From Pantoea allii (GTDB lineage Bacteria > Pseudomonadota > Gammaproteobacteria > Enterobacterales > Enterobacteriaceae): a DNA stretch of 64,000 bases. Shown piece after piece: positions 45,068 to 54,377 of the stretch; the stretch's first letter is position 1; every line of letters starts with the position of its first letter. The stretch is from assembly GCF_002307475.1 (NCBI RefSeq), contig NZ_NTMH01000001.1, positions 1 through 64,000 on the forward strand. Reading direction: 5' to 3'. The notes below the pieces were generated by a model. That model made no database searches. It was given only the letters and a program-made list of their open reading frames with translations, and had not been told where the DNA came from. The position numbers were made by a program, and so were the translations under genes.

Positions 45068-46447
45068 TCAGGCTTTTAAATCGCGGATATACGGTGAAAG
45101 TAGCTGTGCGACGGCGGCAAATACCGGCACTACTACGGAGTTACCAAATTGTTTGTAGGCCTGGGTGTCGGACACCGGTATACGGAACGGTTGACTGTCT
45201 GCGGTATCAAACCCCATTAATCGCGCGCATTCCCGTGGCGTTAAACGACGCGGACGTCGTGCCATATTACGGGCATCAAGAAAGTCGGCTTCGCCTTTTT
45301 CCCGATCCCAACCGCGATCGATTAAAATTTCCGAGCCATCTTTATAGTAGCGGGCTGACAGGGTTCGCACACAGCACTGTTGATTTTGCGGATCGTTGAG
45401 GCCAAAGCCGAAGCCGTTCCCCAGTGCCTTGTGCTTTTTGGCGTAGTCATAGAGATAACGCCATAATACAGGCGACAAAATGTATTTTTCGTCAGGCTGA
45501 GGCTCCAGCAAACTTTGTAAGCTGGGGACTTGTGCAGGAAAAAATTTGCGGATATCGCGCAGCGTAAACTGTTCTGAACCGGCAATATCCCGCCGGATGC
45601 CAACCAGAACGATACGTTCACGGTGCTGTGGCAGAAAATAGCGTGCATCAATCACTTTAGGATCGGGGGACGTGGCATCTGCATCCGCCACGTCGTATCC
45701 CAGCTCATTCAGCGTTTCCATAATGATCGCAAAGGTCCGGCCTTTATCATGGCTCTTGAGATTCTTCACGTTCTCCAGGACGAAGAACGGCGGCTTCTTG
45801 GCCGCCAGAATGCGTGCAACATCAAAAAACAGCGTGCCCTGAGCCTGACATTCAAACCCATGCGCCCGGCCCAGTGCATTTTTCTTGCTGACCCCGGCCA
45901 GGGAAAAAGGCTGACAAGGAAAGCCGGCCAACAGAACCTGATGATCGGGAATTGCCGCATCAATTGACTGATAAATCGCCTGTTCGTCCGTGAGCCCGGC
46001 GGGCTGGGTCACCTGGCGGATATCCGTATTAAAATGGTGTTCCTGCGGATCGCTGTAGTGATTGGCCCGATAAGTACGAATCGCCTCTTTATTCCATTCA
46101 CTGGTAAATACGCATTTACCGCCGATACGTTCAAACCCACGTCGAATGCCGCCGATGCCGGCAAACAGATCGATAAAGCGGAAATCGGGTGAATCATAAT
46201 GCGCCGGTCGTGAAGGCAATAACGCCTGTAACAGTGATCGTTCCGCAGAGGCCAGAGAGGGCAACGCGCGCTTGCCCTGACGAATACTGTTCAGCAGCGG
46301 CGGCGTCCAGTGCGAAAAGCCTGCCTGATGCAAACGTTCGACCACATCCCGGACGGAATAGATCGACAGCACCTGGTGTAACATGTTCAGTTCATCGGAA
46401 TGCAGAGCAGCAGGGAGAAGAGGTTCAGCGGGTGCGACGGCGTGCAT
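45068..46447 (-). CDS. dcm: DNA cytosine-C5 methyltransferase Dcm
   Basis: A 459-residue C5 methyltransferase close to E. coli Dcm, which methylates the inner C of CCWGG. FAGIGG (95-100, AdoMet site), PCQPFS with catalytic Cys178, and ENVKNL motifs are all present, with the C-terminal RECARLMGF block. It faces away from vsr, separated by 239 bp; in E. coli the two genes overlap and run in the same direction. It should set the CCWGG pattern and create the T:G mismatches vsr repairs. Confidence 0.95.
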   Translation of the reverse strand: MHAVAPAEPLLPAALHSDELNMLHQVLSIYSVRDVVERLHQAGFSHWTPPLLNSIRQGKRALPSLASAERSLLQALLPSRPAHYDSPDFRFIDLFAGIGGIRRGFERIGGKCVFTSEWNKEAIRTYRANHYSDPQEHHFNTDIRQVTQPAGLTDEQAIYQSIDAAIPDHQVLLAGFPCQPFSLAGVSKKNALGRAHGFECQAQGTLFFDVARILAAKKPPFFVLENVKNLKSHDKGRTFAIIMETLNELGYDVADADATSPDPKVIDARYFLPQHRERIVLVGIRRDIAGSEQFTLRDIRKFFPAQVPSLQSLLEPQPDEKYILSPVLWRYLYDYAKKHKALGNGFGFGLNDPQNQQCCVRTLSARYYKDGSEILIDRGWDREKGEADFLDARNMARRPRRLTPRECARLMGFDTADSQPFRIPVSDTQAYKQFGNSVVVPVFAAVAQLLSPYIRDLKA

Positions 46448-46686
46448 GCAAATATCCTTAACAGTGAAGCGCCTATGCTAACACTCCTTGCCCAATGAGG
46501 AAATCCGCAGGCACGGGGTTAGACGGTGTTTCCGTGTGCGCGGGCTTCAAAAAAGAGACAATTGTTGCCCGCGTCGTCACGGAACGCGTGGACATCAAGC
46601 TAAATATTTGCCCCACTTTGATGGTGCTGGCTTTCACTTTTCAGGACGGCGACTAAAGTTGAATAAGTCGCTATTAAGGAGGTGCT

Positions 46687-47166
46687 ATGGTCGACGTTCA
46701 CTCCAGCGAAACGCGCAGTAAAAATATGCGCGCCATTCGTCAGCAGGACACAGCCATCGAGCAGCGGATAGCCTTGTTGCTCAAAGATCGTGGATTCACC
46801 TACCGGGTACAGGACAAAAATCTACCGGGCCGGCCCGATTTTGTCGTGACGTCGCATCAGGCCATTATCTTTGTTCATGGCTGCTTCTGGCATCGCCATC
46901 ACTGTTATTTATTTAAAGTGCCCGCCACGCGCACCGAATTCTGGACGGGCAAAATTAACAGCAATGTGGAGCGCGACCAGCGTTACGTCCGGCAGTTACG
47001 GGAAAATGGCTGGAAGGTACTGATCATCTGGGAATGTGCACTACGCGGTAAAGTCAAACTGGACGATGAGGCGCTGCTTGAACGCCTGGAAGAGTGGCTG
47101 CTGGCGATGAGTGACAGCGCCGAGATTGATCACCAGGGCATTCATCATTACCGCGAGAGTGAATGA
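46687..47166 (+). CDS. vsr: very-short-patch repair endonuclease Vsr
   Basis: A 159-residue mismatch endonuclease aligning with E. coli Vsr. The catalytic Asp lies in LPGRPDFVV, zinc and active-site His/Cys in HGCFWHRHHC, and WECALRG closes the fold. It nicks at T:G mismatches arising from deaminated 5-methylcytosine in CCWGG. ATG 46687 follows AAGGAGGTGCT, a strong site. It is divergent from dcm, so it needs its own promoter in the 239-bp gap. Confidence 0.95.
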   Translation: MVDVHSSETRSKNMRAIRQQDTAIEQRIALLLKDRGFTYRVQDKNLPGRPDFVVTSHQAIIFVHGCFWHRHHCYLFKVPATRTEFWTGKINSNVERDQRYVRQLRENGWKVLIIWECALRGKVKLDDEALLERLEEWLLAMSDSAEIDHQGIHHYRESE

Positions 47167-47231
47167 GCCAGCCTTGCTAATCCGTCGCGTAAAAGGTTAG
47201 ATAGACGCTTTTCCGTGACCGGGAGCCCAAA

Positions 47232-47519
47232 ATGAGCAGCATAAAACTGACGGTTAAACGCCTTTATCAGATTCGTGATGAGCGCATGGTGAACACCAAA
47301 GCCACCGCCAGAATCTATGCTGGGGAAACGCTGGTGGCCACGGAAGAGATTACCGGGATGACGGAAAGCCCGGTCAGTAAATATCTGCATATGGCGGGTC
47401 CGTCCGGACAAGCAGTGCGTGTCGAATGGGATTGTGAGGGCATCGCTGATATGACCGTGACAGAAATTGAACGATGCCCGTGTTGTCAACATAACGAACC
47501 GGAACAGGCACCACGGTGA
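47232..47519 (+). CDS. small hypothetical protein with C-terminal CPCC
   Basis: A 95-residue protein with regular beta-like spacing (SIKLTVKRLYQIRDERMVNT) and a C-terminal ERCPCCQHNE, possibly a metal or redox site. ATG 47232 has GGGAG upstream. It sits between vsr and yedI, where E. coli has yedA. No family recognised. It could be co-transcribed with vsr (65 bp spacing). Confidence 0.6.
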   Translation: MSSIKLTVKRLYQIRDERMVNTKATARIYAGETLVATEEITGMTESPVSKYLHMAGPSGQAVRVEWDCEGIADMTVTEIERCPCCQHNEPEQAPR

Positions 47520-47609
47520 ACACCGCATTGCCATGCACATCGTCGAGGATGATGTGTTACGGCTGATGCAGGCAGAAACCGTTGCTGATGACCGAATAAG
47601 GGAAATATT

Positions 47610-48521
47610 TTGGCAGGAACCAGTTTATTAACGCTACTTGATGATATCGCCACGCTGCTGGATGATATCTCGGTAATGGGAAAAGTCGCCGCAAAGAAAA
47701 CGGCAGGCGTACTCGGTGACGATCTGTCACTGAATGCACAGCAGGTGAGCGGTGTGAAAGCCAACCGCGAGTTGCCGGTCGTGTGGGGCGTTGCCAAAGG
47801 CTCCTTCCTGAACAAACTGATATTAGTGCCATTGGCGCTAATTATCTCCGCGTTTGCGCCCTGGCTGATTACGCCATTGTTGATGATTGGCGGGGCGTAC
47901 CTCTGCTATGAAGGCGTGGAGAAAGTGCTGCACAGCCTACAGCATGATAAACAAGAAAACTCGCCAGAGGCGCGTCAGGCACGTCTGGATAAGTTGTCCA
48001 AACAAGATCCGCGCGATTTCGAAAAGAAAAAGATCAAAGGCGCTGTGCGAACCGATTTTATTCTGTCAGCCGAAATCGTCGCCATCACCTTAGGCATCGT
48101 CTCCGAAGCTCCGTTACTGAATCAGGTCGTGATCCTGGCAGGTATCGCGATTCTGGTCACGATTGGCGTCTATGGCATTGTGGCCGGCATTGTTAAAATT
48201 GATGATTTGGGGTTCTGGCTGCGTGAAAAATCCTCACGCGTGGCGCAGGCGCTGGGTGCGGTATTACTGGCCGCTGCCCCCTGGTTGATGAAGATTCTGA
48301 CCGTGGTCGGCACGCTGGCGATGTTCCTGGTCGGTGGCGGCATTATTGTCCATGGCCTGACCCCATTACATCATCTGATTGAAAATGCGATTGCACCGTT
48401 CAGTGCGCTGGTTTCAAGCCTGCTCAGTAACGGCGCAAACTTAGTGATTGGTTTTATCATTGGGTCAATCGTGCTGTTAGTGGTTAACCTTATTGCCAAA
48501 CTGCGTGAGTCATCGGTATAA
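47610..48521 (+). CDS. yedI: inner-membrane protein YedI (DUF808)
   Basis: A 303-residue membrane protein aligning with E. coli YedI. It has a TTG start with AAGGGAAA upstream, chosen because [21 protein letters not shown] matches the E. coli N-terminus. There are several hydrophobic spans (about 70-105, 150-205, 220-250, 270-295). Function unknown. A tiny acidic ORF follows 35 nt later. Confidence 0.9.
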   Translation: MAGTSLLTLLDDIATLLDDISVMGKVAAKKTAGVLGDDLSLNAQQVSGVKANRELPVVWGVAKGSFLNKLILVPLALIISAFAPWLITPLLMIGGAYLCYEGVEKVLHSLQHDKQENSPEARQARLDKLSKQDPRDFEKKKIKGAVRTDFILSAEIVAITLGIVSEAPLLNQVVILAGIAILVTIGVYGIVAGIVKIDDLGFWLREKSSRVAQALGAVLLAAAPWLMKILTVVGTLAMFLVGGGIIVHGLTPLHHLIENAIAPFSALVSSLLSNGANLVIGFIIGSIVLLVVNLIAKLRESSV

Positions 48522-48556
48522 AAGCGCATTCTTTAACGCGTTCTGGGGAGAAAACT

Positions 48557-48688
48557 ATGAGCGACGACATGTTTGAATTTGATATTGATGCTCAGTTAGA
48601 GCAGGCCGAAGCGAAGGCAGAAAAAAAGGCGGCAGAAGTGCCAGAAGACCTGATTGACGACGCCGATTGCGAAGGCTGCAAAATCTAA
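48557..48688 (+). CDS. 43-aa acidic small protein after yedI
   Basis: An ORF of 43 codons with a strong GGGGAG ribosome site. The product (MSDDMFEFDIDAQLEQAEAK, then a Lys/Glu-rich helix ending DADCEGCKI) is acidic with a CxxC near its end. It lies 35 nt downstream of yedI and directly before a perfect terminator. Composition and signals suggest a real small gene; family and function are unknown. Confidence 0.6.
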   Translation: MSDDMFEFDIDAQLEQAEAKAEKKAAEVPEDLIDDADCEGCKI

Positions 48689-48703
48689 TCTACTCAACCC
48701 CCG

Positions 48704-48736
48704 AAGCGGATAATGCCTTATCCGCTTTATTTATTT
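48704..48736 (+). terminator. Rho-independent terminator
   Basis: AAGCGGATAA (48704-48713) pairs with TTATCCGCTT (48718-48727), a perfect 10-bp stem, followed by a T-rich tail. It ends the yedI transcript. Confidence 0.9.
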
Positions 48737-48860
48737 CCGCTATATCCTTCTACGTTATTCTGAATTAGCCATTTTTATGCGCGTCTTAACAGCAGCAACT
48801 CTTTTACCGTGCTATAAAGAAATGGTTTCAATGACAGCCAATTCTCAAAGAGGGCGCAAC

Positions 48861-49043
48861 ATGGTTTTTGCAATCAGTGATGAAGTACAGCATAAGGAAG
48901 GCGGGCAAACGATGGTGGTGACCGGACATGCCAGCGGCATGGTGGAATGTCGATGGTATGATGGTTATGCGGTCAGGAATGAAGCTTTTCGCAGTGATGA
49001 GCTTAGTCATTCCAGCGAATCGCAGCCCCAGTTTACGTCCTGA
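48861..49043 (+). CDS. yodC: YodC family small protein
   Basis: A 60-residue protein matching E. coli YodC, with the shared core EGGQTMVVTGHASGMVECRW then YDGY. ATG 48861 follows AGGGCGCAAC; an upstream in-frame ATG at 48777 is unlikely. The KOW-like beta barrel resembles DsrB encoded nearby. Function unknown. A weak hairpin (CCAGGCC/GGCCTGG, 49054-49081) lies between this and the convergent gene. Confidence 0.88.
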   Translation: MVFAISDEVQHKEGGQTMVVTGHASGMVECRWYDGYAVRNEAFRSDELSHSSESQPQFTS

Positions 49044-49133
49044 TTTCTGCCGTCCAGGCCTGTGATTGCTCACTGGCCTGGCCGATTTTATGCTACCTGG
49101 CTTACACGCCGTTATCACAAGGCGCGCGCAGCA

Positions 49134-50354
49134 TCAGACGTTGCCGTCGTTATCCTCTTCTACCGCTTTATAAATACGCTGCAGAATATCCGGAAAAGCC
49201 GACTGGACCCGACTCCAACTGGGGATAAAGGGTTTATCATTTGGGCGCTCAATAAATGACTGTCCGGCGTCAAGAATCGACTGCGTAAACATTTCGACGG
49301 CGGCTTCCTCAACGTGCTGATCGAATTTCAAACCGTTCATGGCCGCTTCGTGATTATAGATTTCCATCATATCCAGCGCATTACGGTAATAGGTCGCTTT
49401 AAGCACCCGGAAGGAGTCACTGGTTAACGGCACGCCCATGGTCGCCAGCTTGCGCAGCAGTGACTGAACAATATCGTTGCTCATGCGCTTCAGGCCGCCG
49501 GTGCCATCATCTTCCGCCAGCGGCTGATGTTTGTGGTCATAGTTATCCGCAATCTCCACCTGGCACGACTGGCGTGTGGTGTAGTTACGGTAAATTTCCG
49601 AGAGCACGCCGATTTCCAGTCCCCAGTCACCCGGAATTTTGATGCCATTAAGCACGTGTGTCCGCATCGCAAATTCGCCGGAGAGCGGGTAGCGAAAGCT
49701 GGACAGATAATCAAGGTATTCGGAGTGACCGTAGACTTTTTGCAATGAGCGCAGCAGCGGGCCCACCAACAGGCGACCTACGCGGCCGTTCAGCTTGCCA
49801 TCGGCAACCCGTGCGTAAAACCCTTTACAGAACTCATACTGGAAAGCCGGGTTCGCCAGCGGGTAGAGCAGGCGCGCCAGCATGCCGCGTTCGTAGGTGA
49901 CGATATCGCAGTCGTGCAGTGCGACACAGCTGGTGCGGTCCGACGCCAGCGTATAGCCGGTACAAAACCATACGTTACGGCCCTTGCCCGGATTGGTGGG
50001 CGATAAGCCCTCTTTGTCGAGTTCCGCGTCAATGGCTTTGAGCCTCGGGCCATCATTCCACAGGATACGGTGACGCTGTGGCAGTCGGGAAAAAAACTCG
50101 CGGGCATGAAGAAACTGATCGCGGTCAGCCCTGTCCAGCCCGATGACAATTTCATCGAGATAGGGCACCTTAGCCAGCTCATCCACGATTTTCGTCAATG
50201 CCGGGCCTTCCAGTTCGGAAAACAGCGATGGCAGGATCAATCCCATTTTGCGCTTACGGGCAAAGCGCACCATTTCCTTTTCCAGTGACTCAACGCTGCG
50301 GTGCGTAAGATTGTGAAAGTTAGTAATTACGCCATTCTGAAAAAAATCACTCAT
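49134..50354 (-). CDS. glucosyl/mannosyl-3-phosphoglycerate synthase-like glycosyltransferase
   Basis: A 406-residue GT-A fold enzyme resembling GT81 glucosyl-3-phosphoglycerate synthases. The metal-binding DxD is in LHDCDIVTYE (about 145-155), and WGLEIGVLSEIYR fits the acceptor region. The gene directly follows that of a 3-phosphoglycerate-sugar phosphatase, so the two would make glucosyl- or mannosylglycerate, an osmolyte. Start at 50354 follows AAGGATGATGCA. E. coli K-12 keeps only the phosphatase here, as I recall. Confidence 0.75.
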   Translation of the reverse strand: MSDFFQNGVITNFHNLTHRSVESLEKEMVRFARKRKMGLILPSLFSELEGPALTKIVDELAKVPYLDEIVIGLDRADRDQFLHAREFFSRLPQRHRILWNDGPRLKAIDAELDKEGLSPTNPGKGRNVWFCTGYTLASDRTSCVALHDCDIVTYERGMLARLLYPLANPAFQYEFCKGFYARVADGKLNGRVGRLLVGPLLRSLQKVYGHSEYLDYLSSFRYPLSGEFAMRTHVLNGIKIPGDWGLEIGVLSEIYRNYTTRQSCQVEIADNYDHKHQPLAEDDGTGGLKRMSNDIVQSLLRKLATMGVPLTSDSFRVLKATYYRNALDMMEIYNHEAAMNGLKFDQHVEEAAVEMFTQSILDAGQSFIERPNDKPFIPSWSRVQSAFPDILQRIYKAVEEDNDGNV

Positions 50355-50394
50355 TGCATCATCCTTATGGGGTTGCCAGAGGAACAACAGCTTT

Positions 50395-51183
50395 TCATGG
50401 CTGAGTCAAAAAATGGTCCAGACCTTCACGCCAGCCTTCCGGGCCATGATGTGTCGAATGGAAAACGCGGTCATTATCCGCGCGTTGCAGAGTGACGGGC
50501 GTCTTGCTGTAGCCCTTTATCACCACGGCATAATCGACCGCATCCAGCATCGGGGCATCATTTGGCCCATCGCCCAGGCCGACAGTGATATACGGCTGGT
50601 CTGTCTGGTGCGACAGCAACCAGCGTAAGGCTTCACCTTTACCGCTTCTGGCGGGCATCACATGCCAGAAACGACCGCCCTGGGTCAGGGAAAGATGATA
50701 GTCAGCAAGTGCTGCGCGAAAACGATTGAACGCCTCATCGGTATCCCGCCAGACGATCACCTCGGATGCATCACGTTGGCGGGCGAGGGCGGCATCCGCC
50801 TCACTCAGGCCGGTCATGGATGACACATCGACATCGCTAAAGTCATGAAAGCCGGTAAAGCGGAACTGCTGCTGTAACGTGGCCAGAACCCGACAAATCG
50901 ACTTATAGTTCATTTTATCGTCCGGGATACGAACGCTTTTGCTGTCGTCGAGGTAGAGCACCGCACCGTTCTCAGCAATAAAAGGCGCGCCCACAACGCC
51001 GAGTTTGCGTTGCAGGGGCAGGATTTCAGCCGCCGTTTTACTGGAGCAAATAATTAAGGGGACAGCGTGCTGCCTCAGCCTGTCGAGCCACTCTGCGGCG
51101 GCATCCCAGTTGTAATCGTGGTGGTCAAGCAGCGATCCATCGAGGTCGGTCACTATCATCAGCGATTCATTCAAATTGGGCAT
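50395..51183 (-). CDS. yedP: mannosyl-3-phosphoglycerate phosphatase (YedP)
   Basis: A 262-residue HAD-superfamily phosphatase aligning with E. coli YedP/MpgP. Motif I is VTDLDGSLLD with nucleophile Asp near residue 13, and motif IV is GLGDGPNDAPML. It removes the phosphate from sugar-3-phosphoglycerate. Start ATG 51183 follows AAGGAAATCAGG; a GTG at 51198 is less likely. It is 40 bp upstream of the synthase gene in the same direction, forming a two-gene osmolyte operon. Confidence 0.9.
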   Translation of the reverse strand: MPNLNESLMIVTDLDGSLLDHHDYNWDAAAEWLDRLRQHAVPLIICSSKTAAEILPLQRKLGVVGAPFIAENGAVLYLDDSKSVRIPDDKMNYKSICRVLATLQQQFRFTGFHDFSDVDVSSMTGLSEADAALARQRDASEVIVWRDTDEAFNRFRAALADYHLSLTQGGRFWHVMPARSGKGEALRWLLSHQTDQPYITVGLGDGPNDAPMLDAVDYAVVIKGYSKTPVTLQRADNDRVFHSTHHGPEGWREGLDHFLTQP

Positions 51184-51427
51184 CCTGATTTCCTTCACTC
51201 TGGTTTGACACTACAGCGTAGTCATTACGTTTTAGTGTAGTTGAGTCTACAGCAGGCTTTGATTTGCGCAGTGGAAGCTTTATAATCAGGAGGATTCCTA
51301 AAACCGGAAGAGGGGAAAAGCCGGTTCCGTCATATCGTGCATCGATTATTGCTGAATTAACAAGACAGAGAAGTGGGTTTGACCGCGCGGACGGCAATGA
51401 GGTGAGTAAAACACGCATGGAAAAGGC

Positions 51428-51455
51428 TTGTTATGGCTTATGGGAAGCGTAGTCT
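51428..51455 (+). promoter_or_regulatory. candidate promoter of the DsrA-like sRNA
   Basis: TTGTTA (51428-51433) and TAGTCT (51450-51455) are separated by 16 bp and would place the start near 51462, where the DsrA-like sequence begins. Confidence 0.35.
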
Positions 51456-51461
51456 CGAAGA

Positions 51462-51525
51462 GCACTATGACTTCCCTGATGTAACGAATTGACTACTTAC
51501 CTGGCTCGCGCCGGGTATTTTTTTG
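51462..51525 (+). ncRNA. dsrA: DsrA-like regulatory sRNA (shortened form)
   Basis: TTCCCTGATGTAACGAATT closely matches the rpoS-pairing segment of E. coli DsrA (CCTGGTGTAACGAATT) and lies in the same place and orientation, between yodD and yedP and in the direction of dsrB. A terminator follows at once: ACCTGGC-TCGC-GCCGGGT plus seven T (51500-51524). DsrA opens the rpoS leader and blocks hns with Hfq. The second stem-loop of E. coli DsrA, which pairs with hns, appears to be missing, giving about 60 nt instead of about 87. Confidence 0.7.
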
Positions 51526-51559
51526 TGTGCGCTATGGCGACAGGCGCGCGGCTTGTCGT

Positions 51560-51784
51560 CTATCGGCTTATCTCGCCATAACGGCAATCCTGAATATCCA
51601 TCTCACATTGCTCGGCGGGTTCACGGCACAGCCCGGCACGATGATCATCCGCGAGCGAGGATGAATGCTTTTGTTGAGAAAAGTAATCCTGAAGATCGCC
51701 AGTGCTTTCAGGCTGTATCGCCTTAAGCAGCGCGTCCATTTCTCTGTCTCTGTCGTTCTGATCGGGTAAGTGGGGAAGCGTCAT
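51560..51784 (-). CDS. yodD: YodD-like small protein
   Basis: A 74-residue acidic protein recognised by location and by its C-terminal MDIQDCRYGEISR, close to LDIHDFSVSEVNR in E. coli YodD. Start at 51784 follows GGAGG at good distance; the frame extends to 51928 without a ribosome site. YodD is a stress-induced small protein; the mechanism is unknown. Confidence 0.75.
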   Translation of the reverse strand: MTLPHLPDQNDRDREMDALLKAIQPESTGDLQDYFSQQKHSSSLADDHRAGLCREPAEQCEMDIQDCRYGEISR

Positions 51785-51848
51785 GGCATGCCTCCAGCGG
51801 TCAGTGTGAGCAATAAATATACAACTTAGCGGAAAATGCGGGGGCAGG

Positions 51849-51876
51849 GAAGTTAAAAAAAAGCCCGCGCTGCGCG
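51849..51876 (-). terminator. minus-strand Rho-independent terminator with no gene upstream
   Basis: GCCCGC and GCGGGC arms with a short GC loop are followed, on the minus strand, by eight T residues. No annotated minus-strand gene lies between here and the chemoreceptor gene 760 bp away, which has its own terminator, so a short unannotated transcript probably ends here. Confidence 0.8.
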
Positions 51877-52080
51877 GGCAAATAATCCTTGTTACTTTGG
51901 GTGTTGTATTTCCTGGGGAGGAAAGCAACGAAATGAAGCTTATCTGTTCTGCCTGTTAAACGTCTCGCAGGGAAATGTCAGGAAAATGAAAAAACGCATT
52001 ACTCAGATTTACCTGACTTTTGCTGTAACCTGGCAAAAAGGGGCTATATTTGATAACAAAACGTTTTTTATCAATACCTA
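51877..52080 (-). ncRNA. candidate small RNA on the minus strand
   Basis: A transcript ending at the terminator above would cover this stretch. A possible promoter on the minus strand is TTGATA (near 52074) with AATATA about 17-18 bp on. The 3' part is C/U-rich (CTTTCCTCCCC), like Hfq-binding antisense seeds. It contains no supported ORF. No known sRNA family was recognised. Confidence 0.35.
52050..52074 (+). promoter_or_regulatory. inverted repeat before the YqaE-like gene
   Basis: TTGATAA (52050-52056) and TTATCAA (52068-52074) are exact inverted arms 11 bp apart, immediately after a TATATT -10-like hexamer and 17 bp before the start codon. It may be an operator or a leader hairpin. Confidence 0.4.
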
Positions 52081-52091
52081 AAGGAATGGTT

Positions 52092-52250
52092 ATGGACTTA
52101 CTTCGAATTCTTATCGCGATCTTACTCCCCCCACTCGGTGTTTTTATGCAGGTGGGTTTTGCAGGCGCGTTCTGGCTCAATATCTTACTGACGCTATGCG
52201 GATACATCCCGGGTATCATCCACGCTGTCTGGGTTATCGCACGTCGCTAA
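52092..52250 (+). CDS. YqaE/Pmp3-family small membrane protein
   Basis: A 52-residue protein with two transmembrane spans and the family signature LLPPLGVFMQ...NILLTLCGYIPGIIHAVWV. Members include E. coli YqaE and yeast Pmp3, which influence membrane potential and stress tolerance. ATG 52092 lies 7 nt after AAAGGA; other in-frame starts are closer or unsupported. E. coli yqaE itself is elsewhere, so this is a paralogue or relocated copy. Confidence 0.85.
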   Translation: MDLLRILIAILLPPLGVFMQVGFAGAFWLNILLTLCGYIPGIIHAVWVIARR

Positions 52251-52313
52251 CGCCTGCATTACGGGCGCTCTTCGATTAAACTGTTCAGCAGGAAAATATC
52301 AGGAGAGTCGTAA

Positions 52314-52508
52314 ATGAAGGTAGACGATCGCGTCAGTGTTAAAACGGATGGTGGGCCACGGCGAACCGGCACAATTCTTGCCGTAGAGCCTTTTAGTGAA
52401 GGCACAATGTTTCTGGTCGCGTTGGAAGATTACCCGCAGGGTATCTGGTTTTTTAACGAGAGCAGCCATCAGGATGGCGTTTTCGTCGAACCCTATCCTT
52501 CCGCCTGA
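52314..52508 (+). CDS. dsrB: DsrB small protein
   Basis: A 64-residue protein matching E. coli DsrB over its length ([20 protein letters not shown] and [16 protein letters not shown]). KOW-like beta fold, function unknown; in E. coli it is RpoS-dependent. ATG 52314 follows AGGAGAGTCGTAA. It is convergent with the chemoreceptor gene. Confidence 0.92.
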   Translation: MKVDDRVSVKTDGGPRRTGTILAVEPFSEGTMFLVALEDYPQGIWFFNESSHQDGVFVEPYPSA

Positions 52509-52535
52509 CGCCTGCGCGTAACCGGTAAAAAAATT

Positions 52536-52572
52536 GCCCTCTGCATAGTGATACGCAGAGGGCGATTTTTTT
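52536..52572. terminator. bidirectional Rho-independent terminator
   Basis: GCCCTCTGC (52536-52544) and GCAGAGGGC (52555-52563) form a perfect 9-bp stem with T residues to the right and A residues to the left. It serves dsrB and the convergent chemoreceptor gene. Confidence 0.92.
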
Positions 52573-52633
52573 CTTACTTGTCTGCCTGCCAGTCAGATAA
52601 TGTCTGGCAGTGTGGCTAAAGCTTCAGCGTTTT

Positions 52634-54340
52634 TTAAAACGTTTCCCAGTTCTCGTTGCCGTGAGTGACCGCGGCTGGACGTAACGTTGGCGCGGAAACT
52701 TTTGGGGCTGTATCCGGTTGATAAGTTGACTTCGCTACCGGCGTATCCTGTAAACGGAACGCGGCGACCGCTTTCGTTAACTTACCCGCTTGATCTTCCA
52801 GTGAGGACGCTGCTGCAGAGGCTTCTTCAACCAGCGAGGCGTTTTGCTGTGTAACGTTATCCATCTCAGTCACGGCCTGGCTGACCTGCTGAATACCCCG
52901 GCTTTGTTCATCGGAGGCCGCGGCAATTTCCGACATAATATCGGTCACCCGACGGACCGCTTCTACGATCTCGCCCATGGTGCTGCCGGCTTCACCCACC
53001 TGCTGTGAACCACTGCTGACCAATTTCACGGATTCTGCGATTAGCGATTCGATTTCTTTTGCAGCCTGCGCACTGCGCTGGGCAAGGTTGCGTACTTCAC
53101 TGGCGACGACCGCAAACCCGCGTCCCTGTTCACCTGCACGCGCAGCCTCAACCGCGGCGTTAAGCGCCAGAATATTGGTCTGGAAGGCAATGCTGTTGAT
53201 CACGTTGGTGATCTCGGCAATTTTCTTCGAACTGCCGGAGATGTCGTTCATGGTTTTCACCACGCCGTTCACCATATCACCGCCACTACGTGCCTTGCCT
53301 GATGCATCAGCGGCCAGCTGGCTTGCATGGTGCGCATTATCAGCATTCTGTTTTACCGTGGCCGTTAGCTGTTCCATGCTGGCTGCGGTTTGTTCGAGTG
53401 CGGCAGCCTGTTGCTCTGTACGAGAAGAAAGGTCGGTGTTGCCAGCCGTAATTTCACTTGATCCCTGATAAATCGCAATCGCACCTTCACGAACCGTGCC
53501 TACCGTTTTGATTAACGACTGCTGCATGTGTTGCAGGTTGTCCAGCAACAAACCAATCTCGTTACGACCGTGCGGGACGGAAGGTGCCGTTAAATCCCCT
53601 TGCGCGATACGTTCTATATGCGCCACTGAACTGTGCAGTGGATTAATGACCACCCGACGTAAAAACACAAAGGTCAGCAACACCAGTAGAAGGGCAGCAA
53701 TAAATGCGGAACCCATAGCGATAAAGCCAATGCGAGACTGCTCGGCAGCCTGCTCGTTGATCTGCGCGGAGCGCACATCACGAAGTTTAATCGCTTGCAT
53801 CAACACGGCTTTATAGGCGTTATCCAGTTTGCGCGTCGTATCGGTTTCCTGAGCAATGATACTTTCAAAACTGCCCTGTTTTCCGGCGTCGATCATCGGC
53901 ATCAGGCCCTTAGTCACATACTCTTTGAACAGAGCCTGTAACTGCTCGTCCACCTTGGTGCCTTCAGGGGTTTTACTTTTACGATTCAGATAGATTTTAA
54001 GACCTTCTGAAGCCTGTTTGATACGATCATCGGTTGCCGCCAGGTTGGCGTTGAACTCATCCATTTCGCCAATACGTGCTGCGGCACCGGCCTGGATAAT
54101 ATTTAACCGCGCAGAACGCATATGAGAGGAACTGTCGACCAGCCCATTACGTACCTGAATTTCGTCGGTTGCGTCTTTTAGTGATTGATTACTAAGGATA
54201 AGGAAATAGCTTGATATCGCGATACAGAGCGCGAACAGAAACAAGATACCGCCAAATATCAAACTAAACAGAGGAACCAGGCGGATATTTTGCCAAATAC
54301 TGAGTTTGTGATGTCCTTCATTAACCAGCGTCGTGTTCAT
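52634..54340 (-). CDS. methyl-accepting chemotaxis protein, Tar/Tsr class
   Basis: A 568-residue chemoreceptor: TM helix near 25-50, periplasmic four-helix domain, TM near 205-228, HAMP, and a signalling domain with the consensus tip [29 protein letters not shown]. It ends with the NENWETF pentapeptide that tethers CheR and CheB. Ligand specificity cannot be told from sequence. A sigma-28 promoter precedes it, tying it to the flagellar class 3 regulon. The gene is not in the usual che cluster. Confidence 0.95.
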   Translation of the reverse strand: MNTTLVNEGHHKLSIWQNIRLVPLFSLIFGGILFLFALCIAISSYFLILSNQSLKDATDEIQVRNGLVDSSSHMRSARLNIIQAGAAARIGEMDEFNANLAATDDRIKQASEGLKIYLNRKSKTPEGTKVDEQLQALFKEYVTKGLMPMIDAGKQGSFESIIAQETDTTRKLDNAYKAVLMQAIKLRDVRSAQINEQAAEQSRIGFIAMGSAFIAALLLVLLTFVFLRRVVINPLHSSVAHIERIAQGDLTAPSVPHGRNEIGLLLDNLQHMQQSLIKTVGTVREGAIAIYQGSSEITAGNTDLSSRTEQQAAALEQTAASMEQLTATVKQNADNAHHASQLAADASGKARSGGDMVNGVVKTMNDISGSSKKIAEITNVINSIAFQTNILALNAAVEAARAGEQGRGFAVVASEVRNLAQRSAQAAKEIESLIAESVKLVSSGSQQVGEAGSTMGEIVEAVRRVTDIMSEIAAASDEQSRGIQQVSQAVTEMDNVTQQNASLVEEASAAASSLEDQAGKLTKAVAAFRLQDTPVAKSTYQPDTAPKVSAPTLRPAAVTHGNENWETF

Positions 54341-54377
54341 TTCCTTGCTCTCTTAGGAGGTTGTTCTGTTGAACAAA

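Noticed and set aside
46488..46686. Short frames in the dcm-vsr gap, including a minus-strand piece reading HAFRDDAGNNCLFFEARAHG
   Set aside because: The piece resembles the end of a VOC-type domain but is preceded by a stop and has no start; too short to call a pseudogene.
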